Below are positions 33,226 to 43,791 of a DNA stretch of 64,000 nt, one piece after another (position 1 is the first letter of the stretch; the number at the start of each line of letters is the position of its first letter). The position numbers were made by a program, and so were the translations under genes. Source of the stretch: Ganaspis brasiliensis. Taxonomy: Eukaryota; Arthropoda; Insecta; Hymenoptera; Figitidae. Under the pieces are notes generated by a model. The model saw only the letters and a program-made list of their open reading frames with translations. It had not been told where the DNA came from and did no database searches. The DNA lies in NCBI GenBank assembly GCA_037103525.1, contig JAZKLR010000345.1, forward strand, positions 62,001-126,000, given 5' to 3'.

Positions 33226-34339
33226 TTATTTATATTATTTATTTTAATTTTATACTCGTTTTTCAAAAAATTAGTTCTTTACATGTTTGTATGAAAAAGA
33301 TATATTCTTCTGAAATAAAATTCAAAAATGATATTAGTTTTTTGATATCTTCTACTGTTTACGAGTTACGCTACTATTCATTTAATTGTAAGGCTTTTAC
33401 CAAAAATTTTATATCGACGTAATTGTTAGAATTTACAGATTCTAAATTTCAAAAAACCAAAGTTCTAACTTAAATATTAAAACAATTTTATTTATTAAGA
33501 AATAAATTCTTTTACCAGTACATTTGTTAAATTTCTGATGTCGAAAAAAGGACAAAAGAGGTCGTGAAGCTTTGAAACATCTGAAAAGGATTAAAAGTAA
33601 GAAATAAAAATTTTTCCAATTTTGTAATTAGAATTTTATAAACTGAGAATTTGCATTCTATGTGTTTTAACGATTCTAGGTATCTAAATTTTTCCTTAAA
33701 AATTTTGTTTTTAATGAAAAATATCAATATTTATAATAATTGACTGTCGTTTAATTTGATTGATTTTAAGAAAATTTTTAGATATTCATAATCGTCAAAA
33801 ACAAAAGATTTATAATTTTTATGTTTCCAATTTAAAATTTGCAAATTGCAAAATTTTTGAGTCATAAAACTTTTGGGTTACAGAAACCATAAAAGAAAAA
33901 ATATACCTATAGGCATCTTTATTTCAGTTCAACGTAGATTTATGATCCTATTGAAACTTAAATAAGTAATCGCGACATTTAAAAGGACTACCTAAGCTAA
34001 GCAAAAAATGGTACCTGGTATTGTAAGAGTAAAAATTACTGAAGAATACCGAATCAGTCATTTTTGAGGTATCTTTGAGGTATTTTCTATCGACAGGGTT
34101 GAGAAATAGTCGCAGTCTTAAAAATAGCGGGAGTTGAATAGGAGGAGCTTAGTAACTGTATGGTTGGAAATGGTGAGACCCGTCACAAGTGGTGAGAGTA
34201 ATCTACAGATATGGTTAGAAATGGTAACACCCGTCACAAATGGTGACACCCTTCACAAATGGTGAGAATTGTCAGGACTGTTCATAACTGCTGACCATTC
34301 TTGATTAATTCTGATCTTATCTTTAGTAGGGCCTTGTGA

Positions 34340-34818
34340 GAATACCAAATACCTCCACGGTGTGTTTTGACCTTTCGCGGATCCGCTATCTATTGTTATT
34401 ATTATTTTCCCGCGGGAATTGAACTGTCTTTTTTAAACCTTTGATGGTTCAGTGAGGACGTCCGTATCGTGATCGATATCAAAAAATCAGTTGCCGGTGA
34501 TTTCCCTTTGAACTTCTGAGCGAGTGTGAGGATCGGTTGCCGGGTGCAACGTTAGACTAGGGATTTCACGTGCGTCGTCCGAAATTTAATGTTAAAGGAT
34601 TAAATTGTTTTAATAGAAAAGATTATTGAGTATCACTGTGCATTGATTAGATTGTTTTAATATAATAAATGGTTGAGTATCACTGTTCATTTTAATTATT
34701 GTGTCTGTTATTTATATACCAACAGTTCAGTTTGACTTTATTTGGGTTTGCTTATCTCCTTTTAATTAATAAGTAATTAGTGATTCATTTCAAAAGTAAT
34801 ATAAAATAATAGTTATTT
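34340..34818. other. No gene recognised
   Basis: This stretch is less AT-rich than average (34360-34580) and includes 'gtgcaacgttagactagg'. I find no frame, splice-bounded exon or repeat end that I can support. Confidence 0.35.
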
Positions 34819-35045
34819 GTGACACAAGGACCCTAAATGGCACTTTATAATACGAGTATGTATCGTAATGCGAGTCTAAGTCCAATCGCAGCCGAGGCGA
34901 AGTAGAGGTGGTGACGAGGCTTCATCGAACGTAGCCGAGGCGAAGCCGAGGTAAAGTGAAGATATGAAGCCGAGGCTCTGGTGTGACTTTGGCGAGTTGT
35001 ACGATACACGAGAACTTAAGTGCCGAAAGGGTCCAAGTGTCATAT
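34819..35045. repeat. GC-richer island with GCCGAGGCGAAG motif
   Basis: 'agccgaggcgaag' occurs near 34890 and 34930 and 'agccgaggc' near 34970. Imperfect inverted ends are visible: 'gacacaaggaccctaaatgg' (34819) against the complement of 'gccgaaagggtccaagtgtc' (to about 35041). It is probably a miniature transposon; it differs sharply in composition from its surroundings. Confidence 0.5.
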
Positions 35046-35654
35046 AACATTTTTTATCACACGAAAAACTAAGAATTCGAACCTAGGGAGAGGTGGTTAT
35101 CGTAAAAAAGGGCTTCCGGGGGCATTTTTAGGTGGGAGTAGGTCGACAGACTTAGAAATGCCCCCGGAGGATGGCGAAACCGTGCACAGCCGTGAACTGT
35201 GGGCAGCTGTACCATAAAGTAAAGGTCTGTTGACCAGCATCAGCCAATCAGATTGCGACTTTATTTACTTCACGGCCTAGGCAGACGAGAAATGAGCTCT
35301 TAAACGATCCCAAACAAGCCGTAAAATCTAACTTTTGATGTAAGTGTGATAAAAAAGTAATATTAAAATAAAATTACTCGTCAGAGAATCAACTTTAAGA
35401 CCCAGAACATTAACATCGGAAAATTGAGGTGTCTGGTGGCACCAGTTAATATCAAAATTTGGAAAAATTCAAAAAATACGTATTAACTTTTTTTTTGCAT
35501 TAAAACAAATTTCGGGAATGTTCTTCTCTTTTCCACTAAAAAATCTTACAATGCATTTTTAGGTTACCCTAATGTATTTATATAAATATACTTTTTTTTA
35601 TTTCAAAAATTCAATTTTTATTTTTAATTTAGATTTAAAAAATTATGTTTTTAG

Positions 35655-35834
35655 GTTCGCCTAACTGATGCTTTGGTGAGTGGATTGGTATTTTCAAAAG
35701 CAAAAGGAGAAACAGAAGTAGCATGGGTAGATGCGATGATTACCGCACGAAATCAGATTTGTCAAGATGCTGTTTCTAATGGTGATGATAATTCTGAACA
35801 AATTCTTACCTTAGAGCCTCTACTGCTAAATGAA
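35655..35834 (+). CDS. Cpsf100: Cpsf100 (CPSF2) internal exon
   Basis: This 60-codon exon encodes part of the C-terminal region of the 100-kDa cleavage and polyadenylation specificity factor subunit. CPSF100 is the catalytically inactive metallo-beta-lactamase partner of CPSF73 in nuclear mRNA and histone 3'-end processing. Recognisable blocks are 'LTDALVSGLVFSKAKGETEV' (residues 3-22), 'AWVDA' and, at the end, 'ILTLEPLLLNE'. They occur in the same order as in animal CPSF2, while the linker between them is variable, as in the family. A splice acceptor (TAG, 35652-35654) and donor (GTAAGT, 35835) bound it, both in phase 0. The next exon is at 51745. No disabling change is seen. Confidence 0.88.
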
Positions 35835-36209
35835 GTAAGTTTACATATATTAATTCAAATTAGGATTCTAATCTACTTGCTATTAATTGCTGTTATAGAC
35901 AAAACTCACCTAAATGATATTATTGAATTCGTAGCTTTCGTTTCAAAGTTCAAGTTATTTCAATTTCTTAAACCCTTTTCAGTGCAGTGCAAAAAGAAGT
36001 TTTTGCGATAATGTTCAAAAAAAAAATTCTCTGTAGAAATATGATAATTTGTGAAGCGGATCAGCTTTTATTTTTAATGAAATACAATTTGTTTGTATCC
36101 TCATTTGATGAAAATTAATTCCTGTAATTATTATAAGAGAAAAACATTGATTGTTAATGTTATTAACAAATGAAAATTTTTTCAGTTCTTATTAAAAATA
36201 GTATATTAA

Positions 36210-36420
36210 CCCACAATTCCAAAGGCACAAACGAGGCGCTTTTAAATTCCTGCAGGCAGGGACTAAATGCATTCACGGACTAAATGCATTCACTTGTTTG
36301 ACCGTATGAGAAAAAAATGCATGGGTCAGCATGGGCGCCATTTTCACACGTTCGAACAAATGAATGCGTTTAGACCCCGTCTACAGGCATCTAAAAACGC
36401 CATGTTTGTGACTGGGGGAT
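36210..36420. repeat. Imperfect inverted-repeat miniature element
   Basis: 'ggcacaaacgaggcgctttt' near 36224 matches the complement of 'aaaaacgccatgtttgtgac' near 36393-36412. Between them 'actaaatgcattca' is repeated at 36261 and 36279 with a mirrored 'tgaatgcgttta' at 36361. No coding frame is present. Confidence 0.5.
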
Positions 36421-36540
36421 AAAAATAATTTTCTCGACTTCTGTTAAACCGCTTTTAAAAATTAAAACAGTATTTTTTTTGTCTTGAAATGTAGTATTTA
36501 AAAATATTTGTTGTTTTTAATTATTTTTAATCTTTGTTGA

Positions 36541-36936
36541 TTTTTGCTTTCTCATAGAGGAAGCTTTATGTTAATTAAGATTTTTGATTTTCCAAAAATA
36601 GTCTAAATCGACTCATTTTCATTTAAAAAGCGTAAAATTTCAATTTTAAGCAAATTTCCAGACGTATGTGTGTGTGTGTGTGTGTGTATATAGCGTTTTT
36701 TGTTGCCAGGGTATCTCGAGAACGCTTTAAATTTTATTGAAATCCGTTAAAGCTTTCTCGAGATATCCTGGCGACAAAAAACGCTATATACACACACACA
36801 TACACACACATACATCTGGACATTTGCTTAAAAATGAAAATTTACGCTTTTTAGATGAAAATAAGTTGATTTAGACTATTTTTGGAAAATCGAAAATTTT
36901 AACGATCACAAAGCTTCCTCCTATGAGAAAGCAAAA
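36541..36936. repeat. Palindromic element with (TG)n/(CA)n arms
   Basis: The arms from 'ttgctttctcatag' (36543) to 'ctatgagaaagcaa' (36921-36935) pair over nearly 200 bp. The centre has 'gtgtgtgtgtgt' on one side (36665-36685) and 'cacacacacatacacaca' on the other (36790-36810), both next to 'tatagcgttttttg' and its complement. This would form a long perfect stem. Confidence 0.8.
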
Positions 36937-37366
36937 TTTATTGAAATGTGGAAATTTCAAATCAAATTAAAGTTTGAACAGATAAAAGGTCAAAATATTT
37001 TAAATTTGGAAAAATTAAAATTTGTGTTGATAAAAGTATTAAACAATGGTTTGAATAGTAGTATTTTTGAAAATAAATAATTCATTACGTTTTCCTCGCG
37101 CGCATACATTTTGGTATAAATTTTTAATGTGTACTTCTTGATAAATCATTTTTTTGCATTTATAAGGCTTTTAGAGACCCTATAAAACATTCAACTTAAA
37201 AGAATCATACTCTTTTTAGGACACCTTATCTTTCTTATTAAACTGATCTAAAATAATTATTATATTTATTTCATTTTATTTATTTATTTAATATAATGCA
37301 ATATGCGTGTAACCCTTTTACATAGGAGGTTATTTGTTACTCAGACAAATAAAAAGATCTCATTTT

Positions 37367-38170
37367 TCACAAAGCACTTACAAAATAAAACAATTTCTTT
37401 CCGTGGTCTATGTTACTAATTTTTAAAATGTCCGTGAGTGTCTTACTCCTTATTTCGTTCGCTTCACTACAATTCTTATATAATATACAGTCTTTTAATA
37501 CATGTTTTAGATTTTCAGATCTTTTCGAGTTACACATTAAACAAATAGTATTATCACTAAAATGGTGTACAAATCCTGTTTTATAGTATAAAATCCAGTA
37601 TATTCTACCTGCCATTCGAAGCTGTGCGAAAACCCTAATATATTTAAAAGGCAATTTCCAGGATATATACTGCTCCGGTTTTGGGTTTTCTACTTCCTTG
37701 ATAAATTTATATATAGAACAAAATGTCGAACTCAAAACTCGTTGTCTGTCTTTTATGAATTGTATTGACTCCATTTTGTTTAAAAAACTTCTAATTTCAC
37801 CATGAGTATTAATGGTTATTTCATTTCTCTTTAGATTCGGGTTGTATATACATAAATTTTTATCTATCTTCTTAACTTTGTTCTGTAATTTGCTGTACCA
37901 ATTAAAGACTTTCTTCGTGTTATGTTTCTTGATACTATCTTCTATCAACTTCTCTAGAAAGATTTTTGGAAGCCTAGTGTCGTCCATTTTCTTTATTCTA
38001 ATTAATAATCTTAATGCTCTTTTCGTAATTTCAAAATCAAATTTTTTGTAGTTGGTCTCAAGTCTAAGTAGGTATCCCGGTGTTCTCATTGGAAGGCCAA
38101 GCATCTGTTTAATGAACTTTGATTGCACAGTTTCCACTGTATCCTCGCAACCTAGTGCCCACACACTTGC
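37367..38170 (-). pseudogene. LINE 1 ORF2, C-terminal domain
   Basis: The frame encodes 'SVWALGCEDTVETVQ', then 'KQMLGLPMRTPGYLLRLE', a long helical section, and near the end 'CLMCNSKRSENLKHVLKDC', a CCHC-type zinc motif of the kind that ends ORF2 proteins in this LINE group and binds template RNA. The part of the frame beyond 38172 lies in an inserted miniature element and is not LINE sequence. Confidence 0.85.
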
Positions 38171-38172
38171 TA

Positions 38173-38914
38173 CCCGGTAAGGTATTAATGCCATAATAGA
38201 GATAAAGTGTTGAATTGAGTCAATGCCTTCTAATACCATACGTGGGAATGAAAAGTTGAATGCCCTTCAATGCCATAAGGGAGATAGAGTGTTGACTTAG
38301 TTAATGCCATTAAATGCTGTTCGAGCACCCATGAGGTTTAATGCCGTTTACTCCCTGCGTCAGATTGAAAAGCACGCCATATCTTGCATTTCATACTTTG
38401 CAACTCGTCGTCATGACATCGTCTCATTCTGTGTCGTTCGTTCTATTTTAACTAAATCGTGTTATTTAAAGTAATAAAATAAGTGATTTCGTCTCTAACA
38501 ATAATATTTGATATGTGAATAATAAAAGCGTGAACGTAAACATAATGTTTTAAGTCATTTTGGCATTTTTCTTACATGTAAAACAAGGGAAGAAAATACC
38601 ATTAAATCGTAAATGTTGTGTTTACATTTTATTCTATCTTATACTATAAAGTAAGTGAAGCTAAATTATTAACATATTTCAAAAGAAAATTTCAAAATAT
38701 TGATAATGACAATAGTCACAGTGAAACATAACCTTAAAAATATTCAGCATTCTATTACAATGCCTACTAATGTATTTGTAATCATTTAAAGGCATTCGAC
38801 CAAAAACGAGCTAATGCCAATGCCAATTAATGCGTTCGTAGGTATTTAAAGGCATTCACCCAAAAACGGGATTAAAAGGCATTGAATCGTTTCAATGCCG
38901 GCCTTCTTACCGGG
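38173..38914. mobile_element. CCCGGTAA-ended TA-type miniature element, short copy
   Basis: The ends CCCGGTAAG and CTTACCGGG are flanked by TA (38171-38172, 38915-38916). It sits inside LINE 1 ORF2, between the codons for '...STLLYV' and 'ASVWALG'; removing it and one TA restores the frame. The interior has repeated 'atgcc' words and shares a block (near 38440-38470, 'ttctattttaactaaatcg') with the 24510-26631 copy. No transposase is present. Confidence 0.88.
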
Positions 38915-38916
38915 TA

Positions 38917-40260
38917 CGTACAAAAGAGTAGATTTAACTATGGCATCAAAAAGTTTTTTCCTTGAATCCCATCCTTCTGCTTTTGCCAAGATTAGTGGTT
39001 TCCAGATTGTACCTATTGCTATTTTTGATTTACATTTGAAGTAATCCGTTGCCTTAGCAAAATTCCCAGACTTATGAAAAGAAAGACCTAGATAAACATA
39101 TGCGTCAACGATCTCAATACGTTCTCCGTTATATTTAAGGCTAATATGTTTCTTTCTTCTTCCTCCTTTCTGAAAAATGACTACTTTTGTTTTTTTTATA
39201 TTAACCTTTAGTCCATTCATTTTGCAGTAATCTCCCAGAGACCATAACTTTCTTTGTAGGCCAGTCTGAGTCTCATCAGTCACCGTAAGATCGTCTGCAA
39301 AAAATAGGTACTATTTTTTGCAGACGACCTCTCCTTCTTCCTCTACATTTTTGTGTCCTTCTTCTTTAAAAAAATCATCAATGCCCTGTAAAAAAAGTAT
39401 AAACAATACCGGGCTGAGTGAATCTTTTTGTAGAACCCTCATTGTTATTTCAATTTCTATCGTACACTCGTTTTCCTTCGATCTCACTTTCATTTTCGCG
39501 TTTTCGTATATTGATCTGATGATTTTCAAGCATTGACCACTCATACCTATTTTGTGCAGTTTCTCCCACAACCTTCCATGATCCACTGAGTCAAATGCCC
39601 TTTGGAAATCAACCAGCTTGTCCCTCCAGTAAAATTCTAGAGATTTCAGCCCATTTGCTGATTCTCTTTGTCATTATACTTGTGAAAATCTTGAGTACAC
39701 AATTAGCCAGAGTTATTCCTCTATAGTTCATTATATCATTTCTGTCTCCTTTTTTATACAAAAGAACTTGAATAAAGTTCACCCAGTCCTCTGGAACTTT
39801 TCGCGAAGATAGAATGTTGTTGAATTTTTTAACTAGGAAAATTTTTGCGCTCCTGGGTAAGGCCTTGTAGAAACCATTTGATATGCCATCTTCGCCTGGC
39901 GACGAGTTATTTTTTAATTTACGTAAGGTCTTATTCAGTTCATTTAGAGTGATTTCCTTGTCTAATATTGGATTTCTAACATCTATATAATCTGCGACTA
40001 TGATAATTCTTAACGAGAATATACTTTCATAAAATTCGAAGATTTCTGCACTTTTGAGTTACAAAATATTCCTTCCCTTTTCTTATTTCTAAACTTTCCT
40101 ACTATCTTCCAAAACTCAGAACTATTTTTAACGTTGCTAATACTCCTTTTCATTAAGTTTATAAAATTTTTTTTCTCTTGTCTTGTCATTTCCCTATATT
40201 CACTCTTTTTTCAGTATATTCTTCCCTAGATTCCTCATTGTTTAAATTTTTAAAACTTCT
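38917..40260 (-). pseudogene. LINE 1 ORF2, reverse transcriptase
   Basis: Several frames carry the polymerase in order. Near 39888 is 'GEDGISNGFYK', near 39650 'EGQAGF' joined directly to 'FQRAFDSVDH' (about 40 residues missing between), at 39311-39586 'MRVLQKDSLSPVLFILFLQG', near 39290 the catalytic 'FFADDL' box, and at 38917-39283 'GLKVNIKKTKVVIFQKGGRR' and 'YVYLGLSFHKSG'. A short inverted duplication (39291-39325, 'cgtctgcaaaaaata' and complement) breaks the frame just before the FADD box. It is inactive, but the catalytic aspartates remain. Confidence 0.85.
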
Positions 40261-41540
40261 CTAAGCTTTCCTCACCTCTTTTTTCTTCTCTCTACATTCC
40301 TTAGTAATACATGGTCTGTCGTTCACTCGTTCTTTCCATTTTCCTTTTATCACTTTTACCATTTCTAATTCTGATGCTGTTTCCTTTATTATTTCAGTAA
40401 CCGATTCGAAGTTGATTTCTACCAGTTCTTCCTGTTTATTTTCAATTTTTTCTTCCACGTTTCTACTAAAAATATGTTTTTTATTATTATCCCAGCAGTA
40501 TCTAAATAACGTGTTTCCTTCCATTTTTGTTTTGCATTTATTTGAATTGTTTGCTATTTTAAACTGAATTTCTCTGTTTATTGTTAAACTTTGTGCCAAG
40601 TGATCCGATGAACTTAGGTCAATCAATTCATAATTTGTTATCGAATTTACTCCCGTCCAATCCAGCCATATATAATCTATTAAACTTTTTCCTTTTTTAT
40701 TAACAAAAGAGAATTCGCCTTGTAAGTCCCCTAAAGATCTCCCGTTTATGCAAAAAAAAAACCAAGTTCACTCGTAGTTTCATTTAATAAAACTTCATTA
40801 CTACATATAACAGAGTCTTTAGATTTTCTTACATGATTTATGTTAGGGTTAGCAAGCACCGATACCTCAATATTATTTAAATCCCCTATCCTACAATTAA
40901 AATCCCCTGCTATCACTATTGCCGCATTAAATCTTTCTTTAGTCTCCCATATTAGATCTCCAAGACCTGTCAACCTTTTCCTTACATAATTTGTTCGCAA
41001 ATACACATTCATAAAAACCCACTCTTTTTTATCTATCCACCCTCTAACCATAATCCAACCCGAACTAATATCAAGAATTTGTACATTTTTAACTATTTTT
41101 TCGTCAATTAACATTACTAATCCTCCACTTGCCATTCCCTTGTCGTATTCTTTTATTGCTGGACTTCTAATATATCTATAATTTTTAAAAGCATCTGAAA
41201 ACCTTAATTCTTTTTTGACTAGCCACGTTTCTACTATACAAATTAAAAAATATTTATATAACAATAAATTTTTTTCTTCGCAACTTAAGTCTAAAAAGTT
41301 TTTCATACCATTTGCGTTCCACACTAAAACCTTATTCCTTAAAGTTTTCTCGGTCGTCTTCTTGTTTGCTTCTTTGGTCTTCACGTGTGTGTCTAGTATA
41401 TCCTTGGGATTTGTACTGGTGAATTGAATTTGTGCCGTATCTTCCGCAGTTTCTTCTATCTCCTGAATTCTTGACGAAATTTGCGATTTCCTGTACATTT
41501 CCTGGTGGTCCATCCTGGAAGTTTTCGTTTCTATGTCCAC
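40261..41540 (-). pseudogene. LINE 1 ORF2, endonuclease and linker
   Basis: The frame 40746-41540 has the apurinic-like endonuclease domain that nicks target DNA: 'KVLVWNANGMKNFL' (catalytic Asn), 'ICIVETWL' (Glu), 'WVFMNVYLRTN' and 'AIVIAGDFNCRIGDLNN' (Asp and Asn). A frameshift at about 40750 separates it from 40261-40626, which begins 'MIDLSSSDHLAQSLTI', the last endonuclease motif (S-D-H), followed by a linker rich in Lys and Glu. The N-terminal end overlaps the ORF1 end region. Confidence 0.85.
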
Positions 41541-42326
41541 TGTACTCTTGGGTATGACGAAAGGAAATCTCCTGTTTTATCAATCCTTTATCATTTTTCC
41601 ACGTCCACAGTTCATTGTTAATATAAACCCTTTTAAATCCCATTTTAACAGTATTTCCTTTATATACTTCTTTCGTCTTTTACTCGTAAGTACATTTGCT
41701 TTTGAATATCCCTGTCTTTTTTTGTAAAATCTTCGTCCAAAAACATTTTCGTGCCCTTGAGAGAAGTCATGTTTTCTAATATACTTCTCTTAGTTTCCAA
41801 GTCTCTTACTCTAACCTTCAGAAATTCCTCTCCCTTTAGTGGCTTTATTTTTCGAACAGATTTTAATTCTATATGTACTCCTAAGTTACTGCTCATAAAA
41901 TCTTCCACCTCTCTTTTTGTGTTACTTGTCTCTATTTTTAAACCTCTGATAATTATATTTTTCTTCCTATATTCTTGGTCTTTCTTTACTTCCCAATATT
42001 CTAGTTTATTTATTCGTTCAACTAAATAGTTCTTTTCTTTTCCCATTCCTTTTCTCTTATTTCCCACGTGTCACTAATATCTTGAATTTTCTTTTCAACC
42101 AATTCTTTTGTTTCAGCAATTTTTGCCTCCGTCTTTGTTATTAGCTTTTCGATTCTCAATTCAGTTTCTTTTGTAGAATTGCTCATTTCACTCTTAATCA
42201 CCTCCAAAATTTCAGATTTAATTGAAGTAAGCACTGATTCCAACCAACCTTTTGTCTCTTCTGTCACTTCCATGCTTTCTTTTAAAATTGCATTCGATTC
42301 TTCTGAAATAGTTTTCCACATCTTCT
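41332..42326 (-). pseudogene. LINE 1 ORF1, middle and C-terminal part
   Basis: From 42321 the frame encodes a long charged coiled-coil (to about 42022). The next frame (41660-42067) has 'KNIIIRGLKIETSNTKREVE' and 'GTKMFLDEDFTKKDRDIQKQ', the pattern of the L1-type ORF1 RNA-binding domain. Frame 41332-41643 starts 'MGFKRVYINNELWTWKNDKG', the C-terminal piece of such proteins. The order and spacing indicate one ORF1 broken by two frameshifts. ORF1 proteins coat the LINE RNA. Confidence 0.8.
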
Positions 42327-42334
42327 CTATTTAT

Positions 42335-43632
42335 CAGCCCTATCGTACGAACCGAAATTTTGTCGTCTCTTAGTGATTCCACTTGGTTAGTTCGTCTCGA
42401 GCGGCGCCACTTGTGTCCTGTTCTATGTTTACATTGTTTTGCATTGAAATCGTGAAAATTCTTAGTGTTTTTGTTTATTATTTGCAATTTATTGTAATTT
42501 TAGCTAAAGTTTCTTTTTTAAATTTAATCTAGGGTCAGTTGGGGGTAATAAAAAAACAAGAGGTAATGAAAAACAGTTAATGTTTGCGTTTAATCTGCAA
42601 TTTTTTTAACAAGGTTAACATTAACTTTTTTAAATTAAGTAATTAAAACATTTTAATGATGTACTTGTTTAAAAAATTTTAAATTAAACGCAAACATGAA
42701 CTATTATTTATTATCCCTTGTTTTTTATTACCCCAACTGACCTTAGTGCAATAAATTTTTTTATTAAAGTGTTATTTAATAGGTTATTTTCGTTCAGTAT
42801 TCTGCTGAATATTTGTTAATAAACATTGAACAAAAGGTAATAGTTGTGATAAAATAAAACTTTCTAAACAAGCTTAAGGATGTATTAAGAGGTAAAATAT
42901 TAATTTTAGACAGGAATAAAATAAAATTTGGATAATTATATTTTGCATGTGACAGCCCCTTAGCTTAGACTATACGTGTAATAAAACGTGCATTATTATA
43001 CCATTTTCATAATTTTTTTTAATTACGGTCTGAAAATAACAATTTTACTTAATCCTGTCTTAAATTTGATAAGAAAATTCTATTTTATCATAACAATCAC
43101 TTTTTTGATCAATTTTAATAATATATTCTTTAATATTTCCATGTGTTAAAAAATTCCATGGGTTAAAAATCTAATTTACAAAAATTTTACTATTATTTGC
43201 ATAACAGTCAATGTTTTGAGTTAAAATTTTAACTCTGATTTATTAAAATTTTTATTTAGTTAGCTTAAATAATAATTGTCATTTAATAAATACTTTTAAT
43301 ATTTAATATTATGTAGAGTTATTATAAAAACAATAAAATATTTGGAAACTTACAACACGTATTTCATACCAAATGACTGATGAAACCCATTTTATAATCA
43401 ATAAAATGTTCTAAATAAATTAAGTTATTTATAAATGTATTGTATTTAATGTTTTAGTTGATTATAATGGTTAAAATATTGAAAAATTTAATTATTTTTC
43501 AATCTTTCCCATGCAAAGCAATGTAAACATAGAACAGGACGCAGGTGGCGCCGCTAGAGACGAACTAATAAAGTGGAATCACTAAGAGACGACACAATTC
43601 AATGGGAAAACGCTCACCGTCGGATAGGGCTG
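42335..43632. mobile_element. hAT-type inverted-repeat element inside LINE 1 ORF1
   Basis: The ends CAGCCCTATC (42335) and GATAGGGCTG (to 43632) start inverted repeats that stay similar for about 130 bp. An exact 8-bp duplication CTATTTAT flanks it (42327-42334, 43633-43640). It contains no transposase. A smaller element (42532-42743) lies inside. The LINE reading frame continues on both sides. Confidence 0.9.
42532..42743. mobile_element. 212-bp miniature element, GGGTCAGTTGGGG ends
   Basis: 'GGGTCAGTTGGGGGTAATAA' pairs with 'ttattaccccaactgacct', flanked by TA (42530-42531, 42744-42745). The arms extend through 'caagaggtaat' and 'gtttgcgtttaat' and make up nearly the whole element. It is the third level of nesting: inside the hAT-type element inside LINE 1. 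Confidence 0.85.
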
Positions 43633-43791
43633 CTATTTATTTATTATTTTTGTCTTTTTGCAATTGCTCTAAATTTGTGGGTCTTCCTGTTTTTCTTGTG
43701 TTAGTTTTCTCTTCAGAGTTTTTGGGACTGAGTTTCTTTTTCTCCGCTTTAGATCTTGTTTGTGTTGTTTGTGTTTGCCCTGCGTTTGGCA
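43633..43791 (-). pseudogene. LINE 1 ORF1, N-terminal part
   Basis: The minus-strand frame starting at ATG 43791 reads 'MPNAGQTQTTQTRSKAEKKK' and continues with basic residues to 'GRPTNLEQLQKDKNN'. It then meets a stop in the last codons before the inserted element. On the other side of the insertion (42326) the same frame goes on as the coiled coil. About 220 bp of 5' leader precede the ATG. It was missed as a gene because the insertion splits it. Confidence 0.75.

Larger units (their letters stand above)
29434..34098. mobile_element. 4.7-kb element with CCCTGTCGATAG ends
   Basis: The left end CCCTGTCGATAGAAAATACC (29434) matches the complement of the right end (34079-34098) exactly for 21 bases. 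Beyond that both sides carry 'ttgaggta' and 'aaaatgact' motifs in mirrored order for about 100 bp. Inside are a tandem array (29660-31130), a Helitron helicase remnant (31948-32119) and a Helitron-like 3' end (33205-33225). No target duplication longer than 2 bp is seen. Confidence 0.7.
28576..34331. mobile_element. Candidate 5.8-kb element with CCCTACTAAA ends
   Basis: 'CCCTACTAAAAAT' (28576) pairs with 'atctttagtaggg' (to 34331). Just outside lies TTGTGA on both sides (about 28568-28573 and 34334-34339). The first 150 bp on each side carry 'tggtcagaa' or 'tggtgagaa' repeats. The inner part is a separate element (29434-34098). The match is short, so this outer shell is tentative. Confidence 0.45.

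Noticed and set aside
35020..35217. 65-codon frame with a Gly-rich segment
   Set aside because: It begins in a miniature element and shows no similarity to known exons or splice sites.
35835..36011. Continuation of the Cpsf100 frame beyond the exon
   Set aside because: The frame stays open by chance past a strong GTAAGT donor, but the encoded residues are hydrophobic AT-rich noise, and the true next segment is found at 51745.
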